Below, in pieces: positions 8,405-15,337 of a stretch of 52,962 nt of DNA (positions within the stretch are counted from its first letter, which is position 1; every line of letters begins with the position of its first letter). A model generated the notes under the pieces. It was not told the origin of the DNA and ran no database searches. It saw only the letters and a list, made by a program, of their open reading frames with translations. The stretch comes from Candidatus Nanosyncoccus alces (GTDB lineage Bacteria > Patescibacteriota > Saccharimonadia > Saccharimonadales > Saccharimonadaceae), in assembly GCF_004138395.1 (NCBI RefSeq), contig NZ_PRLM01000004.1, forward strand, positions 1-52,962, given 5' to 3'. The position numbers were made by a program, and so were the translations under genes.

Positions 8405-9559
8405 ATGCCAGAGGTAAAACCGACAGAGGTGGAAAGCAAAGCCAGTATTAAAGTTGTAGGAGTCGGCGGCGCCGGCGGTTCCGCTGTGGAACGGATGAAA
8501 GAAGTAGGCCTCTCTGGTGTAGAATTCGTCGCCATCAACACTGATGCACAGGCCTTGCATCACTCACCTGCCGACACTAAAGTCCACATTGGCAAAGGCC
8601 TCGGTGCTGGGGGCGACCCAGAAAAAGGTCGTGAAGCCGCCGAAGAAGGCAGAGAAGCAATCGAAAAGGCTCTAGACGGCGCTGATATGGTATTTATTAC
8701 TCTTGGGGCTGGTGGCGGTACTGGTTCTGGTGCTGGTCCTATTGTAGCAGAAGAAGCTCGTAAAAAGGACATCCTCACCGTAGGCGTAGCCACCAAGCCG
8801 TTTACTTTTGAAGGCGCTCGCCGTCGCGCTAATGCCGACCTCGCTATTGACAAGCTTGCTCGCCAAGTAGATGCACTCATCACCATTCCAAACGATCGCT
8901 TACTTCAAACCATTGATCCTCGCACTCCACTCCTCGAAACTTTCAAGATTGCCGACGACGTCCTTCGCCAAGGCGTTCAAGGTATCTCCGAACTTATTAC
9001 CGAGCATTCACTTATCAACCTAGACTTCGCCGACGTCAAAGCCATTATGAAAAACGCCGGCTCCGCCCTCATGGGTATCGGCCGTGCTTCTGGTGAGAAC
9101 CGTGCTGTTATTGCTGCACAACAAGCTGTAGAGTCGCCACTAATTGAGGTAAAGATTGAGGGTGCCCGTGGTGTGCTCTTCAGCGTGGCTGGTGGCTACG
9201 ATATGTCTATGAGCGAAATCCAAGAAGCTGCCGAAGTCATCACTGGTGCCGTTTCGCCAGATGCCAATATTATCTTTGGTGCTTCTATCCGCCCAGAGCT
9301 CGAAGACGAAATCGTCGTTACTGTGGTAGCTACTGGTTTTGACTCTGATTATTACAATGAGCCCGAGCCAGAGCTAGAGACCACTAGCTTTAAAGACGAA
9401 AAGCCCGCTTCTGAACCCAAAGATTTTGCCTTAGAGAACAAATCCAACATGTGGGACTCTATCAAGAATGAGCCCGAGCCAGAGCCTGTAGCTAGCGACG
9501 ACGACATGGATGTTCCACCATCCCTGCGCGAGCGCCTAAAAGGCAAGAAAAGGAAATAA
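8405..9559 (+). CDS. ftsZ: Cell-division GTPase FtsZ
   Basis: A 384-aa tubulin homologue that forms the division ring. It has the GTP-binding loop VGVGGAGGSAV (about 18-28), the tubulin signature GAGGGTGSG (101-109) and the synergy-loop NLDFADVKAIM with catalytic Asp. A disordered acidic linker (about 320-366) ends in a conserved tail VPPSLRERLKGKKRK, the peptide that binds FtsA. The start has a Shine-Dalgarno GCGAGGA (8391-8397), so this gene is not leaderless. nrdR follows after 20 nt, probably in one transcript. Confidence 0.96.
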   Translation: MPEVKPTEVESKASIKVVGVGGAGGSAVERMKEVGLSGVEFVAINTDAQALHHSPADTKVHIGKGLGAGGDPEKGREAAEEGREAIEKALDGADMVFITLGAGGGTGSGAGPIVAEEARKKDILTVGVATKPFTFEGARRRANADLAIDKLARQVDALITIPNDRLLQTIDPRTPLLETFKIADDVLRQGVQGISELITEHSLINLDFADVKAIMKNAGSALMGIGRASGENRAVIAAQQAVESPLIEVKIEGARGVLFSVAGGYDMSMSEIQEAAEVITGAVSPDANIIFGASIRPELEDEIVVTVVATGFDSDYYNEPEPELETTSFKDEKPASEPKDFALENKSNMWDSIKNEPEPEPVASDDDMDVPPSLRERLKGKKRK

Positions 9560-9579
9560 CTTACCAAAAGGAGACGCGG

Positions 9580-10029
9580 GTGGAACGAAAATTTCGTATC
9601 GGAGACAGCAAAGTTCTAGAGAGCCGCGAGACGGGGGACGGTCGCTTGATCCGCCGCCGCCGGGAGTCTAGCGACGGCCATCGCTTTACTACCTATGAAC
9701 GAATTGAAATGCCTCCACTTACTGTAACTAAACGTAGCGGCAATAAAGAAATCTACGATCGCGACAAGCTATTATTAGCTGTCAAGCGCAGTGTCGGGAA
9801 GTTTTTTAATTCTGAATTAGAAGTAGAAGATGTCGTCAACCGCGCATCAGACATACTGTACGGCTATGGCATCGACCAAATTACTTCGAAACAAATCGGC
9901 GAAGCCGTCCTCGACGTATTGGCTGAAGTAAACGAGGTTGCTTACGTTCGTTTCGCCTCGGTCTTTCGTGAATTTAAGACTCTAGAAGATTTCGAAAATA
10001 TTTTAAAGGAACAAAAAAGGAAAAAATAA
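9580..10029 (+). CDS. nrdR: NrdR-like repressor lacking zinc-ribbon cysteines
   Basis: A 149-aa homologue of NrdR, the ATP/dATP-sensing repressor of ribonucleotide reductase genes. The ATP-cone (about 47-135; TVTKRSGNKEIYDRDKL to AYVRFASVFREFKT) is well kept, as are the linker motifs IRRRRE and RFTTYER. Normal NrdR has four zinc-binding Cys (CPxC and CxxC). None is present here, and the second pair is replaced by SSDGH with one residue deleted. The start is GTG at 9580 with AAAAGGAGA just upstream, and no ATG is available. It may have lost zinc-dependent DNA binding or adopted another fold. Confidence 0.88.
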   Translation: MERKFRIGDSKVLESRETGDGRLIRRRRESSDGHRFTTYERIEMPPLTVTKRSGNKEIYDRDKLLLAVKRSVGKFFNSELEVEDVVNRASDILYGYGIDQITSKQIGEAVLDVLAEVNEVAYVRFASVFREFKTLEDFENILKEQKRKK

Positions 10030-10032
10030 TTT

Positions 10033-10287
10033 ATGCGGGTGGTATGCATTTATCGCGACAATCAAGATTACTCTCGTGCTGTCAACGAATGGCTCGAAAA
10101 CTTTCGCCGCCAAACCGGTCGAGAGATAGAAACTATGGACCCAGATAAGAATATTAGTTTTTGTGAAACCTACGGCGTAGTAGAGTACCCCACTATTTTA
10201 GCACTGGGCGAGATGGGCGACGTCCGCGCTTCTTGGCGTGGCCGCGATTTGCCACTCATCAACGAAGTTTTATACTATATGATATAA
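10033..10287 (+). CDS. Small thioredoxin-fold-like protein without CxxC
   Basis: An 84-aa protein. The pattern beta strand MRVVCIYRD, helix, then VEYPTILAL (a candidate cis-Pro loop) followed by a strand and a terminal helix resembles a thioredoxin fold. The CxxC active site is absent (one Cys near residue 5 and one in SFCETYG). A redox role is therefore doubtful and a binding role is possible. It begins 3 nt after nrdR and is probably co-transcribed. Its stop codon sits inside the -10 box of the mscS promoter. Confidence 0.65.
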   Translation: MRVVCIYRDNQDYSRAVNEWLENFRRQTGREIETMDPDKNISFCETYGVVEYPTILALGEMGDVRASWRGRDLPLINEVLYYMI

Positions 10288-10288
10288 T
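10283..10288 (+). promoter_or_regulatory. -10 box of mscS, overlapping the upstream stop codon
   Basis: TATAAT contains the TAA (10285-10287) of the preceding gene and ends 6 nt before the next ATG. Confidence 0.6.
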
Positions 10289-10294
10289 AAACAT

Positions 10295-11095
10295 ATGCAA
10301 TTAGTAGAAGATATTATTAGTAACACCTGGTTCCAACGCGCTTTTTGGTCAATCATCGTAGTTCTACTTAGTCTACTAATTTACCACGTTATTTCTAGGT
10401 TTCTTACCGCTAAGGAAAAAAGAAGCTCCAAAATCATGAGCAACAAAAAGAACAAAACGCTTATTCGAATGCTAAAAAGCATAGTTGCTGGCACCCTCAG
10501 CATTATTACGGTTTTAATGGTGCTAGAAATCTATGGAGTCAATGTTACTTCTATGCTAGCCGGCGTCGGGATTGCTGGTATCGTTATTGGGTTTGCTTTG
10601 CAGGATTCATTAAAAGATATTATCCGCGGCTTCGTTATTGTCTCAGATAATTACTATGAAATCGGCGATGTTATCAAATTTGGTGACAATCTCGGCCCAG
10701 TAGTCTCGGTTAGCCTACTTACTACCAAAATCCAAGATATCAACACTATGAATATTGTTTCTATTGCCAATCGCAATGTCGATAAGGTAGAGGTAGACCC
10801 AGGCTATATTTATATCCCAATCCCCATGCCATACGAGCTAAAAGTAGAAAAAGCCGAAGAAATTATGCATGAAATAGTCAAAAATCTGCAAAAACAAGAA
10901 AGAATTGCCACCGCTGCCTACCAGGGAATCACTAAATTTGACACCTCTGCGCTCGACTATCAAGTAGCTGTCACCTGTGATCCTACAGATCGCCTCCAGG
11001 CTCGTCGCGATGCTCTCTGTGCCATCTACACCACCATGGAAGCCCACAAAATCCACGTTCCCTACACCCAGCTTAATCTCCACCAGAAGAAATAG
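10295..11095 (+). CDS. MscS-family mechanosensitive channel
   Basis: A 266-aa small-conductance mechanosensitive channel that releases solutes on osmotic downshock. There are three N-terminal helices: about 13-32, 62-84, and the Gly/Ala-rich pore helix MLAGVGIAGIVIGFALQ at about 88-104. The pore helix is followed by the MscS signature DSLKDIIRGFVIVSD, a beta domain and a C-terminal alpha/beta domain. The size matches the family core. The start is leaderless-type (TATAAT 6 nt upstream). Confidence 0.88.
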   Translation: MQLVEDIISNTWFQRAFWSIIVVLLSLLIYHVISRFLTAKEKRSSKIMSNKKNKTLIRMLKSIVAGTLSIITVLMVLEIYGVNVTSMLAGVGIAGIVIGFALQDSLKDIIRGFVIVSDNYYEIGDVIKFGDNLGPVVSVSLLTTKIQDINTMNIVSIANRNVDKVEVDPGYIYIPIPMPYELKVEKAEEIMHEIVKNLQKQERIATAAYQGITKFDTSALDYQVAVTCDPTDRLQARRDALCAIYTTMEAHKIHVPYTQLNLHQKK

Positions 11096-11129
11096 GCTTT
11101 TAACGTTTTATTTTATCTACCAAATATGG

Positions 11130-11304
11130 TATACTAAAAGAAAGCATCTGAGCAGCTATCACCTGCAAGCTGGCGGAAGAAAGGTAATCCCCGATTAGAC
11201 CCGCTCGTGAATCCGCGTAAGAGATAAATTAAGCGCCGGCAAGAACCGGAAATTGGATGGTACCGCTCCCTAAGAGTTCCAATGGCAGAACCATTGGATT
11301 TTTT
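11130..11304 (+). promoter_or_regulatory. T-box riboswitch (Ile) controlling ileS
   Basis: The promoter -10 is TATACT (11130-11135). A short stem I (CAGCT 11153-11157 with AGCTG 11168-11172) presents ATC, an Ile codon, at 11158-11160. The T-box bulge TGGTACC is at 11258-11264; TGGT would pair with the ACCA end of uncharged tRNA-Ile. The antiterminator pairs ATTGGA (11252-11257) with TCCAAT (11278-11283). The same TCCAATGG (11278-11285) can instead pair with CCATTGGA (11291-11298), followed by six Ts, as a terminator. The two helices share bases, so this looks like transcriptional attenuation. The very short stem I resembles the ultrashort ileS T-boxes of Actinobacteria, which usually act on translation. 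Confidence 0.92.
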
Positions 11305-11319
11305 AATAAAAGGAGCAAA

Positions 11320-14280
11320 ATGAAATATCAAGCCGGGCAAAGAAGAAAAGCCATAGAATACGAAAAAGCCATTGCCGAGTGGTGGAAAAAGAACAAAATT
11401 TTTGAACAATCAGTAGAGAATCGCCCAGTTGATAAGTCTTATGTTTTTTATGATGGCCCGCCATTCATCACTGGTTTGCCGCATCACGGTACACTCCTTA
11501 GTTCCATCGTTAAGGATGTTGTCCCGCGCTACTGGACCATGCAAGGCTACCGAGTAGAACGCAAATGGGGTTGGGATTGCCATGGCCTACCAGCAGAGAA
11601 CTTCGTTGAAAAGCAACTTGGCATTACCGATCGCCGTGACATTGGTACCAAATGGAGTTTAGAGGATTACATTATCAAAGCCCGTGAATCTATGGTCGCC
11701 AATTCTGAAGCCTGGCGCAGTACCATCGAACGCGTTGGTCGCTGGGTAGATTTTGATAATTGCTATCGCACCATGAATAAAGATTTTATGGAATCTGTTT
11801 GGTGGGCGTTTAAACAGCTCTACGTTGCCGGCAAAATCTACGAAGGTCGCAAAGTTTTGATGTACGATACCAAATTTGCCACCCCAGTGTCCAAAGCTGA
11901 AGTCACCATGGATAACGATGCCTATCAAACCGTTACTGACCCTTCCGCCTATGTGAAGTTTAAACTAAAAGGCTCCGACGAGTATCTCTTAGCCTGGACC
12001 ACTACTCCATGGACCTTGCCAGCCAATATGTGTTTAGCCATCAACCCAGATTTGGATTACGGTGTATATAATGTAGATGACGAGAAATGCATCGTCGCTT
12101 TAGAACGTGCAAAAATTTTGTTCAAGGATATCAAACCCGAAAAAGCGTTCAAAGGCAAAAGCCTAATCGGTAAAGAATACGAGCCCATTATCAAAGTAGC
12201 CGACGGTCTTTATGATCTTGGCCTACGCGGCGATAAAGGCACAGTGGCTCGCAAAGATACCTATACTGTATTGCCGGGTGATTTCGTCTCGGCCGAAGAT
12301 GGTACTGGCATTGTTCATATTGCTCCTGCCTACGGCGAAGACGATTACGCTCTGTCTCAACAATATGAAGTGGACTTTGCTGATGTGCTAGATGAAAATG
12401 GCTATTATTTACCCGAAATGGCCGAAGAATTGCATAAACTTGGCGTGCGTGACACCGACGAAGCCGGCATCCAAGCTTGGGCTGGCAACAAATTTATTGC
12501 CAAAGTTCTAGAAGAAAAGGGAATTATCTATAAGATTGAGTATATCCAACACGAATATCCTTTCAACCCGCGCAGTAAAGAGCGCATCATGTACCGTGCT
12601 TTTCCATCCTGGTTCTTTGATGTCGAAGGCCAAAAACCTTTGATGCTTGCCGAAAACGAAAACATTCATTGGTTCCCAGGCTACCTTAAGCATGGCCGCT
12701 TTGCCAAGAACATCGAAGCTGCGCCAGATTGGAATTTGTCTCGTGACCGTTTCTGGGCTACCGCTATGCCAGTTTGGAAGGGTGATAAAGGCAGCATTAG
12801 GGTAGTTGGTAGTTACGCTGAACTTAAAGAGCTCTCTGGCAAAGAACTTGAAGACTATCATCGTCCTTGGGTAGACGAAATCGAGTTCGACATCGATGGC
12901 GAACACTTTACCCGTATCGAAAAAGTGCTTGACTGCTGGTTCGAATCTGGCTCTATGCCGTTCGCGCAGCTGCACTATCCTTTTGAAAACAAGGAAAAAT
13001 TTGAACGCAATTATCCTGCTGACTTCATTGTGGAATATGTCGGCCAAGTCCGCGCCTGGTTTTACTATGTCCACGCTGTAAACACTACCTTGGCCGAAAT
13101 CGGCGCCTTTGGTAAAAAGGCCCAGGCCGGCGCCAAAAACGCTTATAAAAATGTAATTACTACCGGTACTTTAGCGGGGAACGATGGCCGCAAAATGAGT
13201 AAATCTCTCGGCAACTACACCGACCCGAACGCCCTGATGGACCAATATTCCGCTGATAGTCTCCGTTTCTTACTGCTTAGTTCGCCGGTCCTCTCGGGCG
13301 AAGATTTTGCCCTGCTAGATAAAGACGTCTCCGACGTTAACCGTAAACTAGCAATGATTTGGAACGTCTACGATTTCTTCACTACTTACGCTGAGGTTGA
13401 AGGTTGGGATAACGAGAAAGCTTGGCAGCCAGCCTCCCACAGTCTATCTGCCCTAGAAAATCCGCTAGACCGTTGGATTTTGTCGCGCCTTCATCAAGTC
13501 AAGGCAGAGATTATTGCCGGCATGGCCGAATATAACCTTCCAAAGGCTCTCGAGGGAGTTTTGCCATTCATCGACGATCTTAGCAACTGGTTCGTACGTC
13601 GTAGCCGCCGCCGTTTCAATAAAAACGACGACTCGTCAGATAAAGCCGAAGCGTTCTGGACTCTCTACACGGTTTTAACCAAAACGGCCGTCGTCTTGGC
13701 GCCATTTGTACCGTTCCTGTCTGAGGAACTTTACCAAAAAATGACCGGTTCGGACAGCTCGGTACATTTACTGAACTATCCACAAAATACCGAAGTAGAC
13801 AGCGAGGTATTAGAACAAATGGCTCGCACCCGTAGTATTATCACCGATGCTCTAGCCTTACGTATGCAAAAATCCGAAACCGAGCAGCAAATCAAAATCC
13901 GTCAGCCTCTCGCTAAGTTAACCTACCCTGGCGAAAAGCTACCAGAGTTCTACGAACGAATTATTGCCGAAGAGGTTAACGTTAAGTCTGTCGAAAATGG
14001 GGAAGAACTTTCCCTGGATAAAACCCTCACCGAAGAGTTAAAAATGGAAGGCTACGCGCGTGAACTCATCCGCGCCATCCAATCTGCTCGTAAACATGCC
14101 GGCCTCCAGGTTGACGACCAAATCAAGCTTTCGTTGTCCACGGAACTACCAAGAGATTATGAAGATCTAATTAAGGCAGAGGTAAATGCCATTGAAGTCT
14201 CTCAAGACCAAAATTACGCTCACGATGAAATCGCTAAAATCAACAGCGAAAATATCACAATCTCGTTAGAAAAAGTGTAG
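11320..14280 (+). CDS. ileS: Isoleucyl-tRNA synthetase, eukaryote-like type
   Basis: A 986-aa class I synthetase. It has the HIGH-type motif GLPHHGTLLSS (near residue 49), WGWDCHGLPAE, the editing-domain stretch AWTTTPWTLPAN and GRKMSKSLGN (KMSKS). The Cys in WDCHGLP and the overall pattern match the eukaryote-like IleRS2 group, which family knowledge links with natural mupirocin insensitivity. I infer this from motifs only. I chose the ATG at 11320 because it follows AAAGGAG (about 11309-11315). The longer open frame from 11257 would start inside the T-box. It is controlled by the T-box just upstream. Confidence 0.96.
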   Translation: MKYQAGQRRKAIEYEKAIAEWWKKNKIFEQSVENRPVDKSYVFYDGPPFITGLPHHGTLLSSIVKDVVPRYWTMQGYRVERKWGWDCHGLPAENFVEKQLGITDRRDIGTKWSLEDYIIKARESMVANSEAWRSTIERVGRWVDFDNCYRTMNKDFMESVWWAFKQLYVAGKIYEGRKVLMYDTKFATPVSKAEVTMDNDAYQTVTDPSAYVKFKLKGSDEYLLAWTTTPWTLPANMCLAINPDLDYGVYNVDDEKCIVALERAKILFKDIKPEKAFKGKSLIGKEYEPIIKVADGLYDLGLRGDKGTVARKDTYTVLPGDFVSAEDGTGIVHIAPAYGEDDYALSQQYEVDFADVLDENGYYLPEMAEELHKLGVRDTDEAGIQAWAGNKFIAKVLEEKGIIYKIEYIQHEYPFNPRSKERIMYRAFPSWFFDVEGQKPLMLAENENIHWFPGYLKHGRFAKNIEAAPDWNLSRDRFWATAMPVWKGDKGSIRVVGSYAELKELSGKELEDYHRPWVDEIEFDIDGEHFTRIEKVLDCWFESGSMPFAQLHYPFENKEKFERNYPADFIVEYVGQVRAWFYYVHAVNTTLAEIGAFGKKAQAGAKNAYKNVITTGTLAGNDGRKMSKSLGNYTDPNALMDQYSADSLRFLLLSSPVLSGEDFALLDKDVSDVNRKLAMIWNVYDFFTTYAEVEGWDNEKAWQPASHSLSALENPLDRWILSRLHQVKAEIIAGMAEYNLPKALEGVLPFIDDLSNWFVRRSRRRFNKNDDSSDKAEAFWTLYTVLTKTAVVLAPFVPFLSEELYQKMTGSDSSVHLLNYPQNTEVDSEVLEQMARTRSIITDALALRMQKSETEQQIKIRQPLAKLTYPGEKLPEFYERIIAEEVNVKSVENGEELSLDKTLTEELKMEGYARELIRAIQSARKHAGLQVDDQIKLSLSTELPRDYEDLIKAEVNAIEVSQDQNYAHDEIAKINSENITISLEKV

Positions 14281-14369
14281 TTTATAAGAAATTTTTGTCA
14301 GCACAATGAGATTTAGACCAGATTTTTGGACGTTGTTTTTTTGCAAAGCTGATAAAAATTTCGTATAAA
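14281..14369 (+). repeat. 22-bp imperfect inverted repeat downstream of ileS
   Basis: Positions 14281-14302 and 14348-14369 are complementary at 20 of 22 positions (one A-G mismatch, one G-U in RNA), separated by 45 nt. It begins right after the ileS stop codon. The loop contains two T-runs. It could be a large 3' hairpin protecting the ileS mRNA. Confidence 0.75.
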
Positions 14370-14417
14370 CTACCACTGTATATTTGACAAAAATGATATT
14401 TTTAAGCATAAATACTA

Positions 14418-14446
14418 TTGACAAAATCACACATGTGTGCTATACT
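14418..14446 (+). promoter_or_regulatory. Strong sigma70-type promoter with palindrome in spacer
   Basis: TTGACA (14418-14423), a 17-nt spacer, then TATACT (14441-14446). The spacer holds the perfect 12-bp palindrome CACACATGTGTG (14428-14439), a plausible operator. Confidence 0.8.
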
Positions 14447-14517
14447 CAAGACAAGTTAGAAAATAAAATAAAAATTCTAACAAACAAAAATAAAAATCAA
14501 CAAAAAAGGAAAACAAA

Positions 14518-14742
14518 ATGACAGAAACTATCAAATTACCAACCAAAGTGATCAACTCTGATTGGAAAGACGACACCGTAGATTACGAAACCTACGGCAC
14601 CCCAAAACAAGAAATGGAATATATTTCGCCTGACGCAATTTCAAAAGAGAGTATCGAGAGAATTAAGGCCCGCAAGTTAAATCACGCTCGTGGCCGCAAC
14701 GTACTTAGTATATTCAGCAAAAACGAAAAAATTACAGCGTAA
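14518..14742 (+). CDS. Small soluble protein of unknown function
   Basis: A 74-aa polar protein I do not recognise. It has no membrane helix and no Cys. The N-terminal part is acidic and rich in Tyr/Thr (DWKDDTVDYETYGT). The C-terminal half is basic (IERIKARKLNHARGRNVL). It is preceded by an A-rich leader of about 70 nt that can form GTTAGAA/TTCTAAC, and an AAAAAAGGAAAA ribosome-binding site. It has the strongest promoter among the protein genes here, suggesting high or switchable expression. Its 3' region runs to a strong terminator at 14872. Confidence 0.75.
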   Translation: MTETIKLPTKVINSDWKDDTVDYETYGTPKQEMEYISPDAISKESIERIKARKLNHARGRNVLSIFSKNEKITA

Positions 14743-14871
14743 TACAATTCATAGATAAGTCAAAAGTCAAAGTTTTCCAAAAGAAAGGACAAGCCAATGT
14801 AAGACAAATCCCATAAACTTTAAGAGAAAGGAATCGCCTATAAGATAGACATCACCAGAAGCCATAAATTA
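14743..14871 (+). other. 3' region with start-stop mini-ORF
   Basis: No ordinary gene. AAAGGAC (about 14785-14791) precedes ATG-TAA (14797-14802), a minimal start-stop unit. A second GAAAGGA lies near 14825. The sequence AGCCATAAATTACA (about 14860-14873) recurs in the structured transcript at 42029-42042. Confidence 0.5.
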
Positions 14872-14908
14872 CATTTAAAAACCGAACATCATGTTCGGTT
14901 TTTAAATG
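14872..14908 (+). terminator. Perfect 18-bp inverted-repeat terminator
   Basis: 14872-14889 and 14891-14908 are perfectly complementary around one base. The stem centre is ACCGAACAT/ATGTTCGGT with flanking A-run and T-run. It ends the 74-aa gene transcript and could work in both directions. Confidence 0.85.
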
Positions 14909-15007
14909 CCCAGGAAAGTCGGCCAATCATACAATAAAAGTTGACCTTAAAAAAAGGTTATGTTAAACTGAAGCCAGAAAGGTCTACATTATTAAATAAA
15001 AAATACC

Positions 15008-15337
15008 ATGGATGAATATCTTATCGATCGAGAAATTTTAGAACAATTTGTCGACGAACTCATGAAACAAAAACCACTGCCAGCCAGCACTGCAGAAGAA
15101 CTCAATACTCTGAGAGAGAAAAATATCAAAGCTCTTGATGACCAGATTGCTAAAGCCGTCTTCGGCAGTTTAACGGCTCCGCAACTAGAAGAAATCAATA
15201 AAATTCTTGACAGTGGCGAAGAAAAACCCGAAGTTTTTCAAGAATTTTTCCAAAACGCTGGTGTAGACCTACAAAAAATTACTAGCGAAACGATGACTAA
15301 ATTTAGTGAACAGTTTTTAGGAGGTCAAAATGCCTAA
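15008..15337 (+). CDS. Small helical protein, DUF5663-like
   Basis: A 109-aa acidic, alpha-helical protein with no signal peptide. It reminds me of the DUF5663 family seen in CPR genomes (helices around EELNTLREKNIKALDDQIAK and TAPQLEEINKILDSG), but I cannot confirm this. A promoter TTGACC-17 nt-TAAACT lies at about 14941-14969. The next gene starts 8 nt before its stop after AGGAGGT, so the two are translationally coupled and the product may act with that membrane protein. Confidence 0.7.
   Translation: MDEYLIDREILEQFVDELMKQKPLPASTAEELNTLREKNIKALDDQIAKAVFGSLTAPQLEEINKILDSGEEKPEVFQEFFQNAGVDLQKITSETMTKFSEQFLGGQNA

Noticed and set aside
11257-11319. Extra 21 residues at the start of ileS
   Set aside because: They translate the T-box and terminator; the Shine-Dalgarno sequence lies just before 11320.
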